From contig OW285193.1 in assembly GCA_935421135.1 (NCBI GenBank), positions 7,124,496 through 7,188,495 on the forward strand: DNA of 64,000 nucleotides, in the 5' to 3' direction. This DNA is from Bugulina stolonifera (Eukaryota; Bryozoa; Gymnolaemata; Cheilostomatida; Bugulidae). Position numbers and translations under genes: made by a program. How positions within the stretch are numbered: the stretch's first letter is position 1; each line of letters starts with the position of its first letter. Positions 35,501-45,900 of this stretch are shown in pieces. The notes under the pieces are model-generated. The model searched no databases, was not told the origin of the DNA, and saw nothing but the letters and a program-made list of their open reading frames with translations.

Positions 35501-38007
35501 CGTGTGCATGTTGTATTTATGCATGCAAAATGACTTGTATATTCAGGCATTAGAGACCAAATACAAAGTACGCAAATTAATGTTTTACAGGATCTTTCTG
35601 TTACAATTTAGCCTATAAGTCTGAAAGAGAACAAGTAAATGACATATACGCTGCTATGTATTTTATTTTCAAAACACAATAAGTGCATTCAGAATTGTCA
35701 CGAGAAGGGAGAAATCTAATAATCGAGGGTTTGCGAAAATTGTAGTAAAACCAATTTTATCAACACAAGTTTCACACTTTAACTAATTCACACACTAATA
35801 TACATGTAATTAAAAATTTGTAAAATGAGAGTTAATCACACAGTAATGTCAGTCATCAAATACCATTATTTACTAAATGTAATGAATATTTATAGCAATA
35901 ACATTAGTAATTATTTTATTACCCTTATAAATGCGTTGCTTTCCACTTCTCTTAGTACAGTGCTTATGTAGGCCTACTTGAATGCAGGGGTACTAAAATA
36001 AATGTAAGCCCAATATGAAATGGCTGACGGAAACAAAACTTTTTTTGCAAAAAATATTATATTATTTCCATTGTGCAACAGTTATTTCGGTAAATTTGAA
36101 AACTATACGCATGATTGTGGAAGATGTTAATACTCAATCAGAAGATGTCGTATTTGAATGTGAACTAAAATCTGTAAACTTGGTATACCCTATTTGTCGG
36201 CTTACAATACAGAATAAAGGACGAATCCATCAAAGAGTATCCGAAAATGCAAAAATGTACCTACATTTGTAGATTAATTGCAGACCACTGTAAACGACAG
36301 AGCCAAAAGTAAAACTGCCGTCAAGTCAAGGACTAAACTGTGTAATGGCTATAGCAGTATTGACTGATTGCAAGAGAGAAATAATGCATTGATTGATTAA
36401 CAAAGATTGAGCAAAAAGTTTTTCCCTCAATATTTAACTAACTTCTTTGGCACACTTGTAGTATCGGCAGAGTGTTGTAACTGCTACAAGATTGCTCCCA
36501 GGGCTATTAAGCTTCAGCCAATAATGGCGCCAACTATCCAGAAAAGTGCATCGTCTGGTAGAAGGGTCATAGAATACTGCATTACATTTCATCTCTCCAG
36601 CACATATCATGGAGCAGCTGCTCAATGCTGGAACTCCTGTAATAACAGTTATATATGCAGAAGGAATAAGAACAGTGTCAAAATAATTATTGTCACCATC
36701 ATTGTTAGTGTTACCATTACTATTACCATTGCTGTCACCATTACCATTATCACGATCAATTACACTAACATTATCGATGTCAATACAATATTTTCATTTA
36801 CAGTAACTCTCCCTCCCTCTAGCTGGGTGGACTCTTCATCAAAGCACAGGGCGTATAGATTTGGTTTGTGAAGCTATTACATGCAGCATACACGAAAATA
36901 AAACATTATATTCGCAGAATTTGTCACTGTGTTTAGAAACCTAAAGCTGCATATACATTCACACATAATCAGCTCTCTCTGTTTATCTTTTGACTAGAGC
37001 GTTACTCAATCTGAGTTTGTCGAGAGTAGATAAATCTGTATTAATTCGGTGCAGCGTACACCCAGTATTAGACCTTTTTAAACCTCGGCTACATGAGAGA
37101 CCGATTATTCTTTTTTGACCGTTGGAGCCTCGTCCTAGAAGAGCAAATTGATACACCGTTTTTTCAGCTATGGAAAGACCAGCATGTTGGTCTTTTCAGT
37201 CCACTGCATTACAGGGCGCTGCGGCGATTGGTTGATATTAGATGCAACGACTCCAATTATATAATCTATGTAAAATAAGCATTGATGATTGGCTGGATAT
37301 CAATCAAGGACACTTGTGGACTGGTACTGCGCATTGCCTATAGAGCCATGTCAACAAACAACGAGGTTGCTTCGCCAAAGATGACGGCCTCTCATGTACC
37401 CGAGTCTTTACACTCAACAGCAATAAGGTAACTCACTCCATTTCCAATTCATGCTCATTTTTATACGGAGTTTTCTACACATTTAATTAACGCGTGCATA
37501 TTACAATAATCATATTAGGGTAAAAATGTTACATGTACTTTACATCACTATTTCAGAAGTGTACATTTATTTGCTGAAGCGTTATGACAATTTTATGCCC
37601 CTGTGTTAGGCTAACAGACATTCATGCAAGAGTGGTTACAAATTCATGGTAAACTATAATATTTTGTGAATTCCTGTGTACAGCACCTAAGTACTGTAAA
37701 AGCAGATTGAAGCTGTCTAACCAAGCTATGTCAAGGTTAATAAGACAGTGGCACAAGTAGCCTACTTATATGCAATACTAGAAATAAGTCGTACAATATA
37801 AAACATATCAACATTATTGTTTGACTTGCCTTCAAGTGTAAAAAATTTACTCTGCTCTACCGTGTCAACAAAATCTGGTGCAATCTTAAAATCTCTGTAA
37901 ACTCTCCCAACATCTGTCTTGTTTCCATCGGCTGCAGATGTTTCTCCAGATGCAGAACATAAGAGACAAGCTAACAGAACAGCAAAATGTATGAAGCATG
38001 CAATCAT
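32590..38007 (-). CDS. Fibrinogen-related gene E (second subfamily), 359 aa
   Basis: Coding exons: 38007-37830, 36636-36443, 35992-35923, 35268-35047, 33835-33693, 33091-32983, 32753-32590 (stop 32592-32590). They sum to 1,080 nt with phases 1,0,1,1,0,1. Residues 1-59 are a classic signal peptide (HFAVLLACLLCSASG) and TDVGRVYRDFKI. Residues 60-124 are PAN/apple-like (SSCSMICAGEMKCNAVFYD). Residues 125-147 are the linker (CIQVGLHKHCTKRSGKQ). Residues 148-359 are the fibrinogen domain (GVQGWTLIQQRTDGTVSFG, GEFWIG, SGYSGDAGDSLTVLRG, WWVDSCNFTSNLNGKW), ending LGRKN. Intron 1 has a GC donor. I chose this ATG because an indel relative to gene F lies just upstream, so the in-frame extension there is probably not coding. 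Tandem duplicate of gene F. Confidence 0.86.
33905..34480. mobile_element. Possible copy-specific insertion in an intron of gene E
   Basis: The segment starts near GTCCCGTTCGGCTAGGTAGC. It is less AT-rich than its surroundings and seems to have no counterpart in the matching intron of gene F, which is about 340 bp shorter. A 193-codon minus-strand open frame spans it but resembles no protein I know. The ends are not resolved. Confidence 0.35.
36690..36790. repeat. Short degenerate ATTACC/ATTGTC repeat (unit 1 counterpart of the 47-kb hexamer)
   Basis: Imperfect TTACCATT and TGTCACCATT units in intron 1 of gene E, at the position where gene F has a long pure hexamer array. Confidence 0.7.
37084..37404. 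mobile_element. MITE with inverted ends CTCGGNTACATGAGAG
   Basis: The left end is CTCGGCTACATGAGAGACCG and the reverse complement of the right end is CTCGGGTACATGAGAGGCCG, 18 of 20 matching over 321 bp. It lies in intron 1 of gene E and is missing from the much shorter matching intron of gene F. No perfect target duplication is visible. Confidence 0.75.
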
Positions 38008-38125
38008 TGCTGAACTTCCCACGTAAACATGGGATTCAACTGTATGCAAACTGAAGGTATATACATGTATGCTTGTAACAACTCTCAATGCCCTATGATT
38101 TAAATTATATATGTACTTCTTTGTT
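38008..38125 (-). promoter_or_regulatory. Conserved upstream region of gene E
   Basis: About 110 bp before the start codon match the same region of gene F, including CTTCAGTTTGCATACAGTTG and an AT-rich TATAATTTAAATCATAGGG stretch. The conservation may only reflect recent duplication, so promoter function is inference. Confidence 0.35.
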
Positions 38126-38289
38126 CAAAGTTTGAATGCAATACATTATGGGCTTATGAGGTTATGAAAACAACAAATGTTCAACATAAGAGACAAACCT
38201 AGCAACATACATGTATAATCAATAAAATGCATTCACTAACTGCTACAACAATATCACAATTTTTTTAATTATTTACCAAATATTTTTCT

Positions 38290-38920
38290 TCTTACTGCGT
38301 ATCAAAATGAGAGGGGCCCAGCAAAGATTTCTGGGCCCCAATCAGTCCATGATACAATTCTTGGGCTATCTTGGGAAGTGTTGGCGTCTAAGACGCCGTT
38401 GTTGGTGAGGGGTAATGACGCCTAGGATGCAGTTGTCTGAAGTGGTTTGGCATTTGGAAGCACCCATCCGTACTGGATATCTTAACAACTTAAAGAAATG
38501 ATTGTTTTAACATTTTTATAAATAAATACTTAATCTAATATTAAGCTAAGATAATCATAGTAAGAATCATAGTAAGAATATATTAGTCGTCCTGGATTTT
38601 CCATTCCTTTTGGGGAAACTGTGCCACTAGACTACTGGTTTGAAATGCTTGTTACTTGTCTATGTAGCAAGAGTGTGGGCGAGGGTGGTAGCCAGTGAGT
38701 TGGAGGTGGGTGTTTTTAGAGCACGTGTGTATATTTAGAATGCTAGGATGCAAAGAATAAGTGCTGTTTATCTCGAGTTTTAGCAAATTAAAATTTTGTA
38801 CTTCCGGGTGCTAGGATGCTCTCTTTCGATCTTCGAACACTTTATGATAAGAAAAGGCAACTTCTATGTAACTTTGATACTAACTAAAAAAATAGATTTT
38901 GAAGAAAATCTGATATTTTT
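38290..38920. other. Extra ~630 bp in unit 1 with two strong hairpins
   Basis: The flanks match unit 2 near 47950 and 47990, where this block is absent. It contains GGGGCCCAG at 38313-38321 paired with CTGGGCCCC at 38331-38339, and GGCGTCT paired with AGACGCC at 38383-38397. No coding region or clear termini are seen. Confidence 0.45.
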
Positions 38921-39428
38921 CTCAAAGAAACCATGGTTTTCTAGAACAAAGTAAATACACACATATTATGTATTTCTAGTCATGGGTATTCTATCTCGAG
39001 TTCTGGCCGCTAGCTAGAAGGTTAACTTTGTCGAAGATTCAGCTACCAGTATTGCAGCCCTGCGGAATAGATTACCAGTTGACATCTGCGTGTTGCAAGT
39101 GTGCTCTACTCTTATGGTCACACCAAGTGCTCACTTGTTGGGTACTTAATTGATAGTCATAATTTCCCGCTATATGACTAATCACTAGTGACAGATTTAA
39201 CTAATGATTTTTGCCTAGTCCCTTTACCAGCTACGTGAGTTTTATCAGTTGGTTTTACTCATTTTTATTCTTTTTATTTTGTACAGGCACAGTGTTTTCC
39301 TACATCTAGAGTTGTCCCCTCATGTGACATATATGCTTTAAGCTGGTAAATTGTTTCGTAAACGCAATATAACTCACAGAAAATATGAACACTTGTGCAT
39401 GTACAAGATAAAATGTTAAAATGGTGAG

Positions 39429-39592
39429 TTAGGTGCAGAAGTGGAGAAATTTGAGATAGCCTTTGTTCTTCCCCAAAACTGGAGCAGGAGAAGTTGTCTT
39501 GTTTATATTTTGCTGATTGACCGCCCTTACCCCAAACCCCAACCACAAACAAGGAAATAAGGCTATCTAAATTTCTCCACTACTGCACCTAA
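39429..39592. mobile_element. Hairpin MITE (164 bp, ~34-bp inverted arms)
   Basis: The left arm begins TTAGGTGCAGAAGTGGAGAA and the reverse complement of the right arm begins TTAGGTGCAGTAGTGGAGAA; pairing runs on to GATAGCCTT. The middle holds a G/C-rich loop. Absent from the equivalent place in unit 2. Confidence 0.8.
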
Positions 39593-40198
39593 TTGAAAAT
39601 GGATGAAAACCATGTAGATTCGATTGCCGTGAGATAACGCCAATAGATAAAAATCATGGCACAAGAGAGATCTAATGTTGGTGATATATTGATTTCCTAT
39701 GCTTACTACAATACATGTATTCCAGGCATGTTCTGCGCTTTGTATAAGTGTGATAAGTTATTGATGTTTTTAAAATAAATAATGTCTATTAGAAGCATGA
39801 CCACTTTGCACAAATACAAGTGTGTGCCACATATTATAAAGACAAAATAATAATTTTAATTTTTTATCTAATATACGTTCGCCATAATACCAAGTCAGGA
39901 CAACTCCAATAATATCATAGTAAAACAAATCATCCAGTTGAATTTTGAATAATAAAAAATTATTACTTAATTGCGACATCTACTGTATATTATTACTTAA
40001 TATGGATAATAAATTATTTGTGCTGCTTATAAAATATTTGAAACTTTGTTGATTTATGCCACATAAAAGTTATATACAATGTATACGTCAATAACAAATG
40101 CGATAAATATTATTGTTTAAAATAATATTCCATTCACAGAAAATGCATTAATTAATATCTTTATAGTTTATTAAAACCTGTAGCCGTGACTCCAGACA

Positions 40199-41174
40199 TT
40201 AGTCATCCAATGGGTGGCCGGGGTAATCAAACATCTCAATGTCTATTCTATATAAGCCTTTTAAATAGTTTAGAATGTCCTGAATGACATCACTCCATAA
40301 ATCTTTGTATAAGACACTGGTTTCATTCGCTTTCTCATTTGGGAGTGACTATTTGTATCAACAATTGTTTGGTCAATATCCTCAAAACCAAATGAATTTA
40401 ATATAACACGCTTATCCGACTTCATCGTATCCAGATATTTTACTAGATCGCTAGACCCGTTACACACTACTACCAAAATTTCTAACAAAAATATTTACTG
40501 GATTGAAGATACTTTTTATGTTTACAATTTTTAATGATATAAACACCGTACATTTAAATAAAATAATTAGGCTTAAAAGTTAAAAGGCACAGAAAACAAT
40601 TCGCATTTGCAATGTGTACATTTAATTACCAACTCCTTTGTCTTGGTGTAGATTTTAGATACAATATAAAAATACCACATCAATAAAAAAATACCACCGA
40701 CATGCTCGATAATGAGAGTCTGCTATATTATTATTATTATAATATATATGCATATAGGGCAGAATCCAAGCACATATACGTACATGTAATATTATATTTA
40801 CAATGTATCTGCGTCATATATGAATCTATCTACATGTATTTAGCCTATGAAAGACTGTAATTACATCACTACATGTATGTACAAGGTGAGGTTGTCATCA
40901 TACGTGCTTTACAACAATTTACATGAGCCCTATATGAAGTTGTCTCCTTTCAACAGAAACCAATTAGGAGAGGAGAACTCCAACTCAAGGTAATTGACTT
41001 GTGATTTTTCATGTAAAAGCAGCCCATTGATATCACTAATGGGGTTAGGAGGCGAATAAGTACAAAATTACCTATAAATGTGAAGTCTATACCACAGAAA
41101 GAGCACATGTGATATTGCGGTCTCCAGTGTCCATTCTGGGCAAGGACACCTCCTTCTTTATGCTAACCAATTAC
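40199..41174 (-). pseudogene. Carbohydrate sulfotransferase 3'-end pseudogene
   Basis: It is a copy of the last two exons of the gene at 49293-54345. The exon 6 part (41174-41071) retains HWRPQYHMCSFC and DFTFIG, then homology ends abruptly inside the exon; the five earlier exons are absent. The exon 7 part (40440-40199) has a 4-bp deletion near 40346 (GGGAGTGAC versus GGGAGTAAGTGAC) that shifts the frame. It also lacks about 60 bp that include the splice acceptor. The fragment therefore cannot encode a sulfotransferase. Both PAPS-binding motifs are missing. Confidence 0.88.
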
Positions 41175-42144
41175 GCTCAAACTATTCAGCATACATCTTA
41201 CACATGTTAGCAAGAATACATACAGTACTGTACGTATAAATTACCTTTATAAACAAAATAAAAAATCAAAATATTGCAAAATATCACACAGGCTGATGTA
41301 CTTTACTTGGGGATTATATAGAATATATTGGCCCATGTGATTATCCAACGATATTTTTCCTAAAACTGTGGCATGTCTAAAAAGTGCATTCATCATCTGC
41401 CTTAATTAATCTATACCTGACAATATATGGAGCTCATTTGTGAATCTCATAGCTAATAAGGAGAGCTTTAAAAAAGTAATACCTTTTGATTATAAATAAA
41501 TGAAATAGTTTTAATGACTTTCATTGGTAAAAAAGTCATTTATGTTGCACTTTATTTATGCAATAGACGACGTCCACTGGACAGGAGAGAATGTCCAGTC
41601 GATACTGGGCAATGTCCAGTTGATACTGGGCAATGTCCAGTCAATACTGGGCAATGTCCAGTCGATACTGGGCAATGTCCAGTCGGCACTGGACAATAAA
41701 TATTATGCACTGGATGCATCTCTACCTGACTCGTGTGCTGAATGTACATGACGCAATATCCTAGCATGGTCGAAGTGTTTAATAACATTTTAATTATACA
41801 TGTGTTTTGTATTTTGATAAAAACTGTACAAAGAATGCGTGATAATATCGGCAACGCCTCGGGAATGAATATTTTTATAAAAAACATGAATATAAAAAAT
41901 GCAGAACTTGCTGCTCAATCTCTTTTTAGGTTATAAAATAAAATCAATAAGTGCTCAAATATTCCAATATTATTTATGTGGGCTGCACTAAGATAGTAGA
42001 ATATTTAACAAAGTGTCAAATAATTAATCTATTGTAAATCTGCTAACTTACGAATTGTTTGTTATAATGTTACCAAGCAAATCATGTCCTTTGAGGTTAC
42101 AAAATGGATTCAATAGGTGCACAGATATTTCAATATTACATGTG
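41175..42144. other. Spacer between the two duplication units
   Basis: No gene. It holds the 21-bp repeat array at 41590-41694. Near 41975-42060 there is a second, weaker copy of the GCTGCACTAAGATAG block that starts unit 2. Confidence 0.5.
41590..41694. repeat. Five 21-bp tandem repeats, each a small palindrome
   Basis: The unit is AATGTCCAGTCGATACTGGGC. Each contains CCAGT...ACTGG, so the array can form a row of five short hairpins. A degenerate half unit (GTCCACTGGAC) precedes it at about 41572. Confidence 0.92.
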
Positions 42145-42913
42145 TGAGCTGCACCAAAATAGCACAACATTCAGCAAGTGTTGAATAATAAATCTCAGCT
42201 AATACCATGATCCCTATTTTTGTTACAACACCAAACACGTTGCACATTCTTATACGGAATTAGAACGCATAATATCCATTTCGGGCCAGCTCGAGTTGTG
42301 CATATTGTTCCATTTGTATGCAGTTATAATAGCAGTCACGATTTTGCTTTTTTATGATTTGCAATTTAAACAGAAAATGCATGCTTTAAGGAACAATTAT
42401 AATTTTTGATATCATTTGACAACATTGACTATATATTTTGTACGTTAAATGAAAAATGACAGCCATAAATAAATGTTAAATATAGAACCCTTATAGCCTC
42501 AACAAGTACACGTATGAGTAAACACAAGTTAGACACTATTTGCATTTAGGAATAACTGTATACAACATATACCCATTTTAAAACAACACAACATGTAAGT
42601 TATTAGCAAAGAGCAAATGGCCAATTTATGTGTATAACAGCAATCCTGTTAACACAGTCTACCTGAATGCACAACATTAATTATTGTAACGGTTATCCGA
42701 AACCTAGCAAAAGAATAGCGGTAAATTGAATCGTGGAACATCAGGATTGTGAAATTGGGCACAATTGAAGGGACAGTTCATGATCATTCGGGTGAAAAAT
42801 CTTTCTTTCGACTATCTTTGATGATGACTCTCTCCACCCTATGAAAAACTTTTGTTTTCTACCATGTCAATTTTGTCATAAACATATTCATTCCTATCAA
42901 GTTGGTTTGATTT

Positions 42914-45900
42914 TTAATTCTTTCTTCCGACCATCATCTGAACTGCTTTCAGTGTCTCATTCATAGAATAAGTAGACCAGTAGATTCCAGATCTGGGATC
43001 TGAAGGAAGTTCATCCTCTCCATACGATTTACCATTTAGGTTAGAAGTAAAGTTACATGAATCTATCCACCATGAACCTGACAATTATAACAATATACAA
43101 AACCTAGTTTCATGTGCAGCAGCATAATGTGAACTACGATAGAGTGGCAAAGACAGCAGGACGTATTAACTTCCATGTAGTCACAGTCAATTATATGCTT
43201 CTAAGCAGTTCAGGCAGCAAAATTCAAATTTCTTAGTTCACACTGTGATATTTTTGTTTTTCTTTACTCTGTAGTATTCAGTGTTATTGTTTTAAATAAA
43301 AACTAACCTGAAAATTCAAAGTCACATTCAATTATGTCTGTCTCTATAGGATGATACATAGAATTTCCTCTTAGCACTGTCAAGCTGTCACCTGCGCTTC
43401 CACTGTAGCCAGAGATCTAAAACAAATATCTTGGTAATTCCAAACTGCATAAAAGATTCCCTGATCCGTACGTTGCATAGCTGATGAAGAGTTTGCTGAA
43501 TTAGAAGTAGTGATGTTCAAGTAAAGACTTTGGTTTGCCCCTCTAGAAAGAGTGTTAACACGAAGGAAGTCGAATGAAAACTGCTCAACTCAAATGAATT
43601 TATCAATGTACCTGACCTGTATTGAACTAGAGCTAAGGGCAACACAATTAAGTCGTCTCACTTTTATACATTCACGTAGGTGAAAAGTATAATTACTCTT
43701 TGAGTACATTCTACTCAAAGAGAATCAAGGTAATTATTGCTATGTAGTTTGAAGGCAAAGAAATCGCTGGTAAGCACCATTTCTTGCTTGATGTTCTTCT
43801 TCACATGCAGGTAGTTTGAATGGCCAAACCCTTGGCGGCAAATTTTCTCTTTTATATCAAGCTTGTTCACATGCATGTTAATACATTGAAAGATGTTAGC
43901 GTGGGCTAGTAGTTTTATTATAAATAGTAATACAAGATACATGTTTATTTTTGATTTATTTATTAATATTTCAACGCTCATCCGAGCATCATCATCAGAG
44001 GATTATATAAAATAAAACCAATTACCAAATGCAATTTTAATATGCATGTTTGTTTTACATAATACATTTTATATTGTGTTCTTTTTCCAGGAAAATTTGT
44101 TAATAGGTAACATCAATCTTTTTTCCACAAACAATTATGCTGGTGCCAAAATCACGTACCTCAGTTAGAACGTAAGTCTTATCAACAAATGTCAGCAGTA
44201 CATCTGAGTAACTTGCATGCTTTACAACTCCATCATGGCCTTCCATGCTAATATGTAGCTGTCTGTTTCCTGCATCAGTGAGCCATTTAATAGCTGCAAG
44301 ACCTATAACGAAATGAAACATTTTCCATTTCATGTACATGTAGATTAAAAATCTTTTATGAGTTGCTATAGTTTTTGTTTTATCATCTTGTGATTATAAA
44401 TGGATTCCTTGTACAGTTGCATATACATGTAATACTCAGTTTTTCTCCTAACGTCAAAAAGATTTGATTAATTACTGTAGAAAATTATTAGACTCGCCAT
44501 CCAAGGACAATTGATGAGCTGTTCACATCAACTTTTCTGAGCTCCGAAAATGTTCGGCAGCATAGCAGCGTTTTAAGGCATCTATTAAAAGTAACATCAA
44601 CCATGAAGCCATTCCAACTTACCATGATTTGGCGAGTTAAAAAATAGATGGAAGTTTTATTTGTATCTTGAATGTCCATTTCTGTTGGCTACATTTATTC
44701 TGTGTGCATGTGATGTCAATACCATCAGGTAAATCAAAAATTCCAATTATCTCATGCTGAATGAGAAAATAAAACTCCCAATAAATCATCAAACTGCAAG
44801 GCCAGCAAATGTTATCAATAATCTAAATGCTGCACATGCATTTGATTGTAACAGCTATAGCAAGTTCAGGAAAGACAACATCTGTGAATGGAAGGCTAAG
44901 ATTTGAAAATGCCTATTATTACCATCTCTTGTGTAAAGCCTTGGAATAAAACAGGAAAATAATTAGTTGCCTATATTTTTTTAACAGTAAACACTATTTG
45001 TGTTGAAATTTTGAATGAAAGCTGATTCCGAAAATACCATCCATAGTAAACTACAAATATTCATTTTAGTTCTTTTTTAGCTAATACAATATTATGTTTG
45101 CGAAAGGTGCTGTCTTTCTAGGTGTCACTAATATTAATCTTAATCTAACAACAATTATTTTATCTATACTCACCAATCCAGAATTCCCCCAAAGCATCAC
45201 CAAATCCAAGGATGCCCTCGTATTCACTCCTAGTCCCAAAATTAACTGTTCCATCTATTCTTTGCTGAATCAGTGTCCAGCCCTGCACACCATCAAAGAC
45301 ACATCTTATATGTAGAATCTCTTCCTCGGGATCAGGTCTGATGTAATACAACTTGGAGTTATCTACTTCTCCATGATCAAACGCATCTTGGCAATCTAAA
45401 TGGAAATGTGCATTAGAAAAGACTGAGTAGTGCTCTCATTATAACAAAGAATGCTGACCAATAGAGCTACAGGGATTCAACACAGAGAATGCACAGTTCC
45501 CGTTTATAATTGTTCATGTAAACATAGAAAGTCGCATTAGACACATGGCTGCAGTGATATTTTACTTACAATGTACGATACCATCATGTCGTATAGTGTA
45601 TGTACATGTACAATACATCATCTTACGATGTATATATACCTGTACTTACGAGCATGTTGCGTTTACGCATATATTTGTGCCTTGTGAACCACATACAATG
45701 TGCGCAAATGAATATTTTATTCTATATCGTCATTACAAATTAGTTTACAAGTAAATCTAAAAAAAGAGCAAATACACATATACTACAGCTATGCTCAAAA
45801 CACAACAAGTGCATTAGGAATTGATACATTCAAGAAAAATAGATAATTCTGACCTCTGTTGCCAGAATCAGACATCATAAGATTCACAAAATTTTATTAA

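Larger units (their letters stand above)
28490..41174. repeat. Segmental duplication, unit 1 (gene E plus dead sulfotransferase end)
   Basis: It is collinear with 42145-50271. Matching blocks include GCTGCAC near 28496/42150, AAAATGACAGCCATAAATAAA (32298/42450 region), all seven exons of E versus F, the shared upstream region, and the sulfotransferase 3' exons. The match stops inside sulfotransferase exon 6. Unit 1 also contains copy-specific insertions. Confidence 0.88.

Noticed and set aside
37762..38088. Upstream in-frame ATG extending gene E by 27 codons
   Set aside because: Gene F has a one-base indel just upstream of the equivalent start, so the extension is not conserved, and the inner ATG starts a standard signal peptide.
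41590..41694. CRISPR-like array
   Set aside because: Units are directly adjacent with no unique spacers, and the genome is eukaryotic.
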